A stretch of DNA of 64,000 nucleotides from Sandaracinaceae bacterium. Lineage in GTDB: Bacteria > Myxococcota_A > Polyangia > Polyangiales > Houyiibacteriaceae. The notes beneath the pieces were generated by a model, which worked only from the letters and a program-made list of their open reading frames with translations, was not told where the DNA came from and did no database searches. Positions 1 through 7,772 of this stretch are shown piece after piece. Where the stretch lies: assembly GCA_016706685.1 (NCBI GenBank), contig JADJJE010000005.1, positions 1 to 64,000 on the forward strand, read 5' to 3'. The translations under genes and the position numbers were made by a program. Position 1 is the first letter of the stretch; every line of letters starts with the position of its first letter.

Positions 1-107
1 CGTCGCTCGGCTGCATCTTGGATCCGCAGCGGCGAGCCACCGTCGTCTGGACCATGGGGCCGCCCCAAGGTGGCGACTTCTCCGCCTTCGCGGCTACGTA
101 TCGTTGA
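1..107 (+). CDS. C-terminal end of a secreted protein paralogous to the 3241-4916 lipoprotein (partial)
   Basis: Only the last 34 codons are in the window, read in the frame starting at base 3 and ending with TGA at 105-107. By eye, 19 of these 34 residues are identical to the C-terminus of the frameshifted lipoprotein ending at 4916; both contain the string ATVVWT and end in an SAF..T.R pattern. This identifies the fragment as the tail of a second copy of that protein family, which probably has repeated beta-propeller-like units after an FN3 domain. Its function is unknown. The next gene begins 15 bases downstream, so the two may be co-transcribed. Confidence 0.6.
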   Translation, partial: SLGCILDPQRRATVVWTMGPPQGGDFSAFAATYR

Positions 108-122
108 GTGAGGAGCACGACC

Positions 123-2420
123 ATGACAGCCCGTCTCCCCCCCATCTGGCACGCTGCAGCCCTCCGACCCCTGGCTCCGCTGGTGTTGGCCGCCTGGGAA
201 GACGGCTCGCTCACGCCGGGAGAACTGCTGGACCTTCGCAGCGCGCTGGAGCGCAGCCCAGGTCTCAGTCACGAAGAGCGCACATCGGTGCGGGCCTTCC
301 TGGACCCCAGCGCGCCGCCGTCGCCACAGGCGCTGCTGGCGCTCGAGCGCGCGGTGCGAGCCTCTCTCGAGGCGGTGCCCGCTGAGCAGCGCCGCACGCT
401 CGAAGCGCTGACGTCGGCACTCTCCGAGGGTGGGGGAGACGCGGCGCAGGCCACCGCGCTGCACCGCGCGCTCCAGCCGCTCGAAGCCCACCTCAACGCC
501 GACCTCTTGCCGCGCATGGCAGGCACCCCGACCGCCGGCCGGCTCGTGGCCTTGCCGGACGCCGAGCTGCAGACGCTGAAGGAGCGCCTGGACGGCCCGC
601 ACGCGCCCACGCGTGACCGCATGCGCGCCATGCTGGCGGGGCCCGAGTTCCGCGCGCGCGAGGGCCTGAGCCACCACGAGTATCGCGAGCAGGTGCTGAC
701 GTGGGTGCGCTCGCTCACGGCGCTCCAGCTGTACGAGAAGGCCTACGGCGCGCTCGACCCCGCGCAGCGCGAGATTGGCGAATTCGTGTGTGGCTTCGAG
801 ACGCTGGCCTGCTTCGACATGAGCGTGGTGGTGAAGTTCGGCGTGCAGTTCGGGCTGTTCGGCGGGGCGGTGGCGTCGCTCGGCAGCGCGCGGCACCACG
901 CGCTGCTGCGCGACATCGGCAGCGGCCGGCTGCTGGGCTGCTTCGCCATGACCGAGCGCGGCCACGGGTCCAACGTGCGCGACCTCGAGACCACCGGCAC
1001 GTATGACGCGGCGACGCAGGAGTGGGTGATCCACACGCCCTCCATCAGCGCCGGCAAGGAGTGGATCGGCAACGCGGCGCTGCACGCCAAGACGGCCGTG
1101 GTGTTCGGTCAGCTCGAGACGCAGGGCGAGGGCCACGGGGTGCACGCCTGGCTCGTACCCATCCGCGATGACCAAGGCCAGCCCATGCCGGGTGTGCGCA
1201 TCGAGGACTGCGGCGAGAAGATGGGCCTCAACGGCGTGGACAACGGCCGCTTGTGGTTCGACCACGTGCGGGTGCCGCGCGAGGCGCTGCTGGACCGCTT
1301 CGGGCAGGTGGCCGAGGACGGCACCTACAGCAGTGAGATCCCCAGCGCGTCGCGGCGCTTCTTCACCATGCTGGGCGTGCTGGTGGGGGGCCGCGTGAGC
1401 GTGGCCGGCGGGGCGCTCGCGGCAAGCAAGGTGGGGCTCGCCATCGCCATCCAGTACGCCGAGCAGCGCCGACAGTTCCCCAACGCCGAGGGCGAAGAAA
1501 AGCCGCTGTTCGAGTACCTCACGCACCAGCGCCGTCTGGTGCCGCGCCTGGCGGCCGCGTGTGCCTTCAGCTTCGCGCAGAACGCGCTGGTGGAGGAGTT
1601 CGAGCGGTCACAAAAGGACCCGCACCCCTCGCGCGAAGTGGAGACGCTCGCCGCGGGCCTCAAGTCGCTCGGCACCTGGCAGGCCATCGAGACGCTCCAG
1701 CTCTGCCGCGAGTGCTGCGGCGGGCAGGGCTACCTCTCGTCCAACCGCATCGACGCGCTGCGCACCGACACCGACGTGTTCACCACCTTCGAAGGCGACA
1801 ACACGGTGCTGATGCAGCTCGCCGCAAAAGACGTACTGGGCCGCTTCGCGCGCAAGCTCGGCGAGAGCCCGGTGCGCACGCTGGCCGAGACGTTTGCCCG
1901 CGGCATGAGCGCGCGCGTCAGTGAGCTGGTGCGCAGCACGGACGAAGCCGACCTGCGCTCCCCCGAGTTCCACAGCGAGGCCCTGCAGTTCCGGGAAGAC
2001 GCACTGCTGTCGTCGCTGGCCAAGCGCGTGAACCGCCGCGTGAAGTCCGGCATGACCACGCAAGAAGCGTTCGAGGCGTGCCAGGACCACGCGCTGGCCC
2101 TCGCGCGCGCGCACATCGAGCGGTTCATCTACGACGCCTTCCGCAAGGGCGCCGAGGGCGTGCCGCTGCTCGAGGCGCACTGCGCGCTCTACGGGCTGTG
2201 GCGCATCGAGAGCGACCTCGCGTGGTTCCTCGAGAACGGCTACCTGGCGCCCGACAAGGCGCGCGCCATCCGTCACCAGGTGAACGCGCTGGTGGGCGAG
2301 CTGCGCACCTCCGCGCTTGGCGTGACACAGGCCTTCGCCATCCCGGCGAGCTGCCTCGGGCCGCTCGGAGACGCCGAGTACCTGCGGTCGTCGGGGTTGG
2401 CCGCTGGCGGCGCCGGCTAG
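123..2420 (+). CDS. acyl-CoA oxidase / acyl-CoA dehydrogenase family protein
   Basis: This 765-residue flavoprotein probably carries out alpha,beta-dehydrogenation of an acyl-CoA, the first step of fatty-acid beta-oxidation, in the cytosol. About 180 N-terminal residues of unclear role precede the catalytic fold. The FAD/substrate segment FAMTERGHGSN lies near residue 273, GGQGYLSSNR near 532, and TFEGDNTVL near 554. The Glu of the last motif is the usual catalytic base of acyl-CoA oxidases, and the pairing GGxGY..N plus FEGDN resembles eukaryotic-type acyl-CoA oxidases more than short-chain dehydrogenases. ATG at 123 is preferred over GTG at 108 because AGGAG at 111-115 is correctly spaced for it. 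Whether oxygen or ETF is the electron acceptor cannot be told from sequence. Confidence 0.88.
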   Translation: MTARLPPIWHAAALRPLAPLVLAAWEDGSLTPGELLDLRSALERSPGLSHEERTSVRAFLDPSAPPSPQALLALERAVRASLEAVPAEQRRTLEALTSALSEGGGDAAQATALHRALQPLEAHLNADLLPRMAGTPTAGRLVALPDAELQTLKERLDGPHAPTRDRMRAMLAGPEFRAREGLSHHEYREQVLTWVRSLTALQLYEKAYGALDPAQREIGEFVCGFETLACFDMSVVVKFGVQFGLFGGAVASLGSARHHALLRDIGSGRLLGCFAMTERGHGSNVRDLETTGTYDAATQEWVIHTPSISAGKEWIGNAALHAKTAVVFGQLETQGEGHGVHAWLVPIRDDQGQPMPGVRIEDCGEKMGLNGVDNGRLWFDHVRVPREALLDRFGQVAEDGTYSSEIPSASRRFFTMLGVLVGGRVSVAGGALAASKVGLAIAIQYAEQRRQFPNAEGEEKPLFEYLTHQRRLVPRLAAACAFSFAQNALVEEFERSQKDPHPSREVETLAAGLKSLGTWQAIETLQLCRECCGGQGYLSSNRIDALRTDTDVFTTFEGDNTVLMQLAAKDVLGRFARKLGESPVRTLAETFARGMSARVSELVRSTDEADLRSPEFHSEALQFREDALLSSLAKRVNRRVKSGMTTQEAFEACQDHALALARAHIERFIYDAFRKGAEGVPLLEAHCALYGLWRIESDLAWFLENGYLAPDKARAIRHQVNALVGELRTSALGVTQAFAIPASCLGPLGDAEYLRSSGLAAGGAG

Positions 2421-2511
2421 ACGCGCAAATCCGTGCGTTCGGTTCTCGCGAGGGCTAGGTTGAAGGTGCGACGCGATCCAAGTGACCGCCGCCCATTCAA
2501 AGGGGGCTCCC

Positions 2512-3159
2512 ATGGAACGAGAAACACAGAAGCGCGACGACCTCGGACAGGTCATCGTCGTGGCCGTCGACCTCACGGAGGCGTCGGATCCGGCGGTGCT
2601 CGCGGGCGTTCGCATCACCCGGCCCGGAGACACGCTGCTCATCGCCCACACCGTGCAGTCACGGCGCGTGGGCGAGGTCCAGCGCATCGTGGAAGAGGAG
2701 AAGCTGCTGGAGAGCGATCCCGTCGAGGTACGCGACTACTTCCGCGCGGTGTGCGTGGGCGCGGGAGACTGGCCAGCCGCCACGCCGCGCTTCCGCACCG
2801 TCATCGGGAGCCCAGTGGAGGCCATCCTGCAGTGCACCGTGGACGAAGAGGCGCACATCCTCATCTGTGGCACGCACGCGCGCCACGGCCTGGACCGCCT
2901 GCTGCACGGCTCCGTGGCCGAGGTGTTGGTGCGCGAGGCGCGCTGCCCCGTGCTGGTCGCGAAGCCCCGCTCGTATGCATCCGCCCGCAAGAGCGACCGC
3001 CCGGTGCCGCTGTGCGCCGACTGCGTGGCCATGCGTCAGCAGAAGGCAGACCCCATGGTCTGGTGCGAGGTGCACGCTCGGGAGCACTTCGCCCCTCACA
3101 CCTACGGCCCCAGCGAGTTGCGCGGCAGCCACCCCGCGAGCTTCAACATCCCCACGTGA
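2512..3159 (+). CDS. universal stress protein (UspA family) with C-terminal Cys-containing extension
   Basis: A 215-residue cytosolic protein with one Usp domain. Strand beta-1 is VIVVAVDLTEAS near residue 15, and the nucleotide-binding signature GTHARHGLDRLLHGSVAE starts near residue 119, matching the G-x2-G-x9-G-S/T pattern of ATP-binding Usp proteins. The domain ends near residue 155 with CPVLVAKP. The remaining 60 residues are not part of a normal Usp and include CADC near residue 168 and a further Cys and His residues, so they may bind metal (inference). The ATG at 2512 follows a purine-rich AGGGGG stretch. Usp proteins typically accumulate under starvation or stress; nothing nearby shows which signal applies here. 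Confidence 0.88.
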   Translation: MERETQKRDDLGQVIVVAVDLTEASDPAVLAGVRITRPGDTLLIAHTVQSRRVGEVQRIVEEEKLLESDPVEVRDYFRAVCVGAGDWPAATPRFRTVIGSPVEAILQCTVDEEAHILICGTHARHGLDRLLHGSVAEVLVREARCPVLVAKPRSYASARKSDRPVPLCADCVAMRQQKADPMVWCEVHAREHFAPHTYGPSELRGSHPASFNIPT

Positions 3160-3240
3160 CCGTACACCTTTCCGATGGGCTGGCGCGGGGGCGCTCCTGT
3201 ACGCTTCCTGGAGCAATCCCCCCTGCCTTCGGACGTGTTC

Positions 3241-4916
3241 ATGAAACGTAGCGCGTGTTCCTCGCTGGCCGTCGTCCTCCTCCTCGTCTCCGCGTCGGGC
3301 TGCGGCGGTGGGGACACCAGCGCAGACGCCGGCCCCCTCGACGCATGCAATTGCGACGGCGGTGGCGACGGCACCCCACCGGAGCCCGGCAACACCCTGA
3401 CCGCCTCGAATCCCACGTCCAGCAACGTGGACCTGAGCTGGAGCGCGGCCACGGACGACACCACCGCGGCCGCGTCCCTCGAGTACCGCGTCTACTTCTC
3501 GCTCACGGACAACCTCGACACCCTGGGCGACGTGGAGAGCAACGGCACCCCGGCCGGCGATTGGGCTCTCAACCTCACCGCGTTCACCGTGGAGAGCCTC
3601 TCCCTCGACACCACCTACTTCTTCAACGTGCTCGTGCGCGACGAGGCGGGGAACGTGGCCGTGTACGGCGGAGCGAGTGAGACCACGCTCGACGGGTCCT
3701 GGCAGGACGCAGCGCCGCTCGAGGACTACACGGGCGGCTCCATCTACTACTCCACGCTCGCGCTCGCTCCAGACGGCGAGGTGCTGGCGTACTGGGACCA
3801 GCAGCCCAGCTGGGACGCTCACTTCGCCACGCGCGGCCTCGGCGTTGGCGCGTTCACCGGGGCGGCCCCGTGGAGCGACGAAGAGTTCTACACCCCCACC
3901 CTGGGCTACGGCTTCGACGGGAACCTCATGGGAGCGAGCCTCCGGAGCAACGGCGACGCCACGACCGACGTGCTCTTTGGCCAGGCCGTGCCGGGCTCGG
4001 GGATCACGTTCGACGAGGTCGCCACGGGTCTGGACACGGACTACGCCCGAGACGCCCTCGCGTGCGTGGCGCAGAACGGTGACGTCATGGTGGTCTGGAT
4101 GGACGGCACGGCGTCGAGCACGTACTCGCTGCGCGCCCGCTTCCGCACGGGGACCACGTGGGGAACCACGTCGCTCGTCAGCGCCGGTGAGGCCTCGACC
4201 TCTCCGGACTCAACGTGGTGTGCAGCCCCAACGGCGACCACATGGTGCTGTTCGGCGAGGACCCCGGCACAGACAGCGTGCTGAACGCACGGGTCTATGA
4301 CGCCACCCTCGACAACTGGATGGCGGCGACGCCGCTCGGTACGGACAACTACCAGTACTACGTGACGACCGCGCGTACGGCGGACGGGAGGGTGGTGGTG
4401 GCCTACGAGGAGTACGACGACACCGCGATGGTCGGCTACTTCCGTGCGCGGACCTACAGCGGAACCACGTGGTCCACGCCAGCGGACACCCTCGCCAGCG
4501 ACAATCCGGTCAACGTGAACAGCTTGAGGCTCGCGGCGGCCGGCAACGACGTGCACGCCGTTTGGCGCGCCAGCCCGTCTCAGTTCATGACGCGTCGCCT
4601 CGAAGAGGGCAGCACCACGTGGACGGCAGAGGCGCCCCTCGAGACCGTGGCGGCCGTGCAGGAGTTCTGTCTGGCAGGCGGTCCGACTGGCGGGCTGGTG
4701 CTCACGTGGGCCGCCGGCGCCGCGGTAGCTGCCCAGCTCTACTCCGGGGGCACCGACACGTGGGGGACGGTCACGCCCCTCCTGCCAGCCGGTGACGGCG
4801 TTGGCTACGGCTCGCTCGCCTGCATCATGGACTCACGGCGCCAAGCGACGGTGGTGTGGACGGAGTGGGACCCGGTGGCGGGCGAGTACTCCGCCTTCGA
4901 GCGGACGTTCCGCTGA
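3241..4916 (+). pseudogene. FN3-domain lipoprotein, interrupted by a single-base frameshift
   Basis: The reading frame from ATG 3241 encodes a lipoprotein signal (MKRSACSS, hydrophobic core, lipobox SASGC with Cys21), a Gly/Asp-rich linker, an FN3-like domain at about residues 45-130 (ends with TTYFFNVLVRDEAGNV), then repeated beta-propeller-like units with AxxxNGDVMVVWxD motifs. Around bases 4188-4212 the homologous sequence jumps to the -1 frame (continuing NVVCSPNGDHMVLFGED) and runs to TGA at 4916. One base appears to be missing. The tail matches the partial gene at 1-107. The protein is probably surface-exposed and anchored to a membrane; no enzymatic motif is visible. The frameshift may be a sequencing error, since codon use is normal on both sides. 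Confidence 0.7.
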
Positions 4917-4936
4917 GCCCGCGTCGGCTCGACAAG

Positions 4937-6364
4937 GTGGCGCTGCTGGGCTGGGGCGCGGCCGTGTTGGTCTTCGCCCTGCTGCAGTTCACGCAGCAGG
5001 GCCTCCAGCAAGATGACCCCTACCACCTGGCGCTGACCGAGCGGCTGGCCACGGGCGAGCTGCTCACCGCGCTACCGTGGGCCAAGCACACCATCCTGGC
5101 CGAGCGCTTCGCCGACCTGCACTTCGGCTACCACGTGTACCTGGTGCCGTTCGTGGCGCTCCTGGGAGGCCCGCTGGGCGGCAAGCTCGGCACCACCGTG
5201 GCCGTGGCCATGCTGCTCCTGGCGGTGCAGTGGATCGCGGGGCGCGAGCACCCGTGGCGCGCGCTGCTGTCGCTGCTGGTGGTGCCGGCGAGCGGGGTGT
5301 TCCTGCTGCGTGTGATGGGCATGCGCCCCATCGCGTGGGCCGCCGCGGCGGTGCTCGTGGTGATCCCGCTCGCGAGGGCGCAACGCCACGGGCTGTTGGC
5401 CCTGATGGGGGCCGTCTTCGCATGGAGCTACGCCGCGTTCCCGCTGCTGCTCTTGCCGCTCGGTGCGCACGCCGTGGCGCGCTTCGCCACCGCGCGGGAG
5501 CTGGCGTGGAAGCCCACCGCGAGTGTGGTGATCGGGGTGCTGCTGGGGCTCGCGCTGCACCCCAACTTCTTCGTGCACCTCGACCTACTCGCCGTGCAGC
5601 TCTTCGACGTGAGCGTGGACCGCAGCGGGCTGAACCTCGAGTACGCGTCGCCCGGCCTCGGGCAGCTCTTGAAGGAAGGCTGGCTGGTGTTCGTGGTCCT
5701 GGCGGTGGGCGTCCATGGCGCCGTGCGCGCCTGGGGCACATCACCCGAAGACCGCGAGGAGCTGCTCGCATGGGCCGTCGTCGCCGGGCTCACGCTCCTT
5801 GTCTACGTGCGCAACGAGCGCGGCGTGGACTACTTCGTCCCGACCGCCATCGCGTTCGTGGCCGTGGCGCTGCGCCGCCGGGCAGCCACGCCCGCGCCGT
5901 CCACCGCTGCGCTCGCCTTCGGCGCGTTGCTAGTCCTCGGCGGCGGCGCCGCGCACGCGCACGAGGCATGGGCACAGAGCCGGCGCTTCGAGGCCATCGA
6001 CCCGAGCGCCTGCGCCACCTGGCTCGCGCGCAACAGCCAGCCCGGGGATGAGGTCTTCCTGCACGACTACGGCGCTTTCCCGCGCCTCTTCTACCGGAAC
6101 GACCGCAACGTCTACACCCTGGGCCTCGACCCCGGCTTCATGCGCGCCAAGGACCCTGCGCTGTTCCACCGCTACCTCGCCGCCGTGCGCCTCGAGCGCG
6201 ACCCCTACCCGCTCATCGCCGGGACCCTCGGCGCGCGCTACGTGTACGTGGAGAACACCGCGCTCAGCCGTGCGTTCTACGACTACCTGCTGGCCCACCG
6301 CGCGCAGTTTCGCCCGGCCTACCGCGACGAGTTCGCCGCGGTGTTCACGGTGGTGCCGCGCTAG
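4937..6364 (+). CDS. polytopic membrane protein, GT-C glycosyltransferase-like
   Basis: About 475 residues with roughly ten hydrophobic segments over the first 350 residues and a soluble C-terminal domain of about 125 residues, presumably periplasmic. The first loop carries an acidic pair in QQDDPYHL (D26 and D27), the position where ArnT/PMT-type GT-C glycosyltransferases hold catalytic acidic residues. The C-terminal region (SRRFEAIDPSACATWL, then GDEVFLHDYGAFPRLFY) resembles the soluble domain of such enzymes. A lipid-linked sugar donor would be expected, but substrate and acceptor are unknown. GTG 4937 is a tentative start placed 21 bases after the previous gene; GTG 4856 and 4865 are in frame but overlap that gene by about 60 bases. 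Confidence 0.6.
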   Translation: MALLGWGAAVLVFALLQFTQQGLQQDDPYHLALTERLATGELLTALPWAKHTILAERFADLHFGYHVYLVPFVALLGGPLGGKLGTTVAVAMLLLAVQWIAGREHPWRALLSLLVVPASGVFLLRVMGMRPIAWAAAAVLVVIPLARAQRHGLLALMGAVFAWSYAAFPLLLLPLGAHAVARFATARELAWKPTASVVIGVLLGLALHPNFFVHLDLLAVQLFDVSVDRSGLNLEYASPGLGQLLKEGWLVFVVLAVGVHGAVRAWGTSPEDREELLAWAVVAGLTLLVYVRNERGVDYFVPTAIAFVAVALRRRAATPAPSTAALAFGALLVLGGGAAHAHEAWAQSRRFEAIDPSACATWLARNSQPGDEVFLHDYGAFPRLFYRNDRNVYTLGLDPGFMRAKDPALFHRYLAAVRLERDPYPLIAGTLGARYVYVENTALSRAFYDYLLAHRAQFRPAYRDEFAAVFTVVPR

Positions 6365-6368
6365 CGAC

Positions 6369-6923
6369 TCACCCCTCGAGCGACAGGATCACCAGCGAGT
6401 ACCCCTCCGCCGGCGCGCTCCCGCGGTTCATGTAGCGGTGCGGCAGGTGCCCCGGGAACTGCACCAGCGAGCCGGCCTCCACGGCCACCTCTTCGCCGTC
6501 CACTTCCAGCACGGCCTCGCCCGAGAACACGACGAAGAACTCCTGCGAGCCGCGCGGGTGCGGGCGCCCGGCCACCGAGCAGCGAGGCGCCAGCGTCACG
6601 CGCTGAATCTGCACGCCGCGCGACGCGATGGGCGACATGAGCCGCGAGACGTAGCGGCCGTGGTCGTCGCGGTACTCGCGCGCTTCGGCGACCTTCACCT
6701 TGTAGAGGCGCTGCTTGGGTGGCGCGGCGATCAGCTCGTCGAGGCCCACCTGCAGCGCGGACGCCACGGCCAGCAGGGTGTCGAGGCGCGGGTTGGCCTC
6801 GCCCTGCTCGAGGCTGGCCAGGGTGGCGCGTGGGAGGTTGGCCGCCAACGCGAGATCTTTCTGGGTGAGCCCCGCGATGTGGCGGAGTCGCTGGAGGTTG
6901 GCGGAGAGGTGGCTGCGGCTCAT
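6369..6923 (-). CDS. XRE-family transcriptional regulator with C-terminal cupin domain
   Basis: A 184-residue regulator. Residues 9-63 form a helix-turn-helix of the XRE/Cro type (GLTQKDLALAANLPRATLAS followed by LEQGEANP). Residues 100-180 form a small cupin barrel (PHPRGSQEFFVVFSGEAVLE, then LPHRYMN), a sensor layout common in regulators that bind a small molecule. It is divergent from the superoxide dismutase gene, with a 101-base shared intergenic region containing an AT-rich dyad, so control of sodB and of itself is a reasonable inference. It ends only 5 bases from the converging membrane-protein gene. The ligand is unknown. Confidence 0.85.
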   Translation of the reverse strand: MSRSHLSANLQRLRHIAGLTQKDLALAANLPRATLASLEQGEANPRLDTLLAVASALQVGLDELIAAPPKQRLYKVKVAEAREYRDDHGRYVSRLMSPIASRGVQIQRVTLAPRCSVAGRPHPRGSQEFFVVFSGEAVLEVDGEEVAVEAGSLVQFPGHLPHRYMNRGSAPAEGYSLVILSLEG

Positions 6924-6936
6924 GACGGTATCCTGG

Positions 6937-6955
6937 AGAATCCTATCAATATTCT
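6937..6955. promoter_or_regulatory. AT-rich dyad, candidate operator between XRE regulator and sodB
   Basis: AGAAT at 6937-6941 and ATTCT at 6951-6955 form inverted arms separated by nine bases, inside a short AT-rich patch (CCTATCAAT) that stands out from the roughly 70 percent GC surroundings. It lies 14 bases upstream of the XRE start and about 70 bases upstream of the sodB start. Binding by the adjacent regulator is inferred from position only. Confidence 0.3.
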
Positions 6956-7024
6956 AGAGCAACGGGGCTTGATCCGCGCGAAGTAGATCTCTAGCTTGCG
7001 GGCTTCCCAACCTGGAGGAGCCCC

Positions 7025-7604
7025 ATGACCATCGAACTTCCCGCCCTGCCCTGGCCCAAAGACAGCCTTGCCCCCCACATCAGCGCCGAGACGCTGGACT
7101 ACCACCACGGCAAGCACCACCAGGCGTACGTCACCAACCCTGAACAAGCTCATCGCCGGCACGCCGCAAGAGAACGCGAGCCTCGAGGAGATCGTGAAGA
7201 ACTCGTCGGGCGGCATCTTCAACAACGCCGCCCAGGTCTGGAACCACACGTTCTACTGGAACAGCATGAAGCCCGGCGGCGGCGGCGAGCCCACCGGCGC
7301 CATCGCGGCCGCCATCAACGCCAGCTTCGGCAGCTACGCGGCCTTCCGTGAGCAGTTCGTCGCGGCGGCCACCACGCAGTTCGGCTCCGGCTGGGCCTGG
7401 CTGGTGAAGAGCGGCGACAAGCTCGAGATCGTGAAGACCAGCAACGCCGAGACGCCGCTGACCACGGACAAGAAGCCGATCCTCACCATCGACGTGTGGG
7501 AGCACGCGTACTACGTGGACTTCCGCAACGCGCGCCCGAAGTACATCGACACCTTCCTCGACTCGCTCATCAACTGGGACTTCGCCAACGCCAACTTGGG
7601 CTGA
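7025..7604 (+). pseudogene. sodB: superoxide dismutase, Fe-type, with a +1 frameshift
   Basis: The product would be an iron superoxide dismutase of about 192 residues, dismutating superoxide to oxygen and peroxide in the cytosol. Similarity to E. coli SodB is obvious throughout: ELPALPWPKDSLAPHISAET at the start, the metal-ligand histidines in YHHGKHH and WNHTFYW, and DVWEHAYYVD supplying the Asp and His ligands. After GTC ACC AAC the frame changes: three C residues at 7138-7140 stand where two are expected, so 7025-7140 and the remainder lie in different frames. ATG 7025 has GGAGG at 7013-7017. All catalytic residues survive in the conceptual fusion, so a sequencing or assembly error in a C run is the simplest explanation. 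Confidence 0.85.
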
Positions 7605-7628
7605 GCCCTTCCGCCCATGCGGCCCATG

Positions 7629-7661
7629 CGCCCTCCGTGGACTCTCCACGGGGGGCGTTTT
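7629..7661 (+). terminator. Rho-independent terminator after sodB
   Basis: A 13-bp stem (7629-7641 with 7645-7657, one G-T pair) closed by a CTC loop is followed immediately by TTTT at 7658-7661. It lies 25 bases after the sodB stop codon and fits termination of that transcript. Confidence 0.8.
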
Positions 7662-7772
7662 CGTGTCTGCAGGCAGGCGGCGTGGGCTCGCGACGTCTGC
7701 CGAAAATTGGACCCTCGGCGCCCGTTCTGAAATGGGTCTCGTGCGGAGCACTGGCTCCCGACGAGGCAAACC

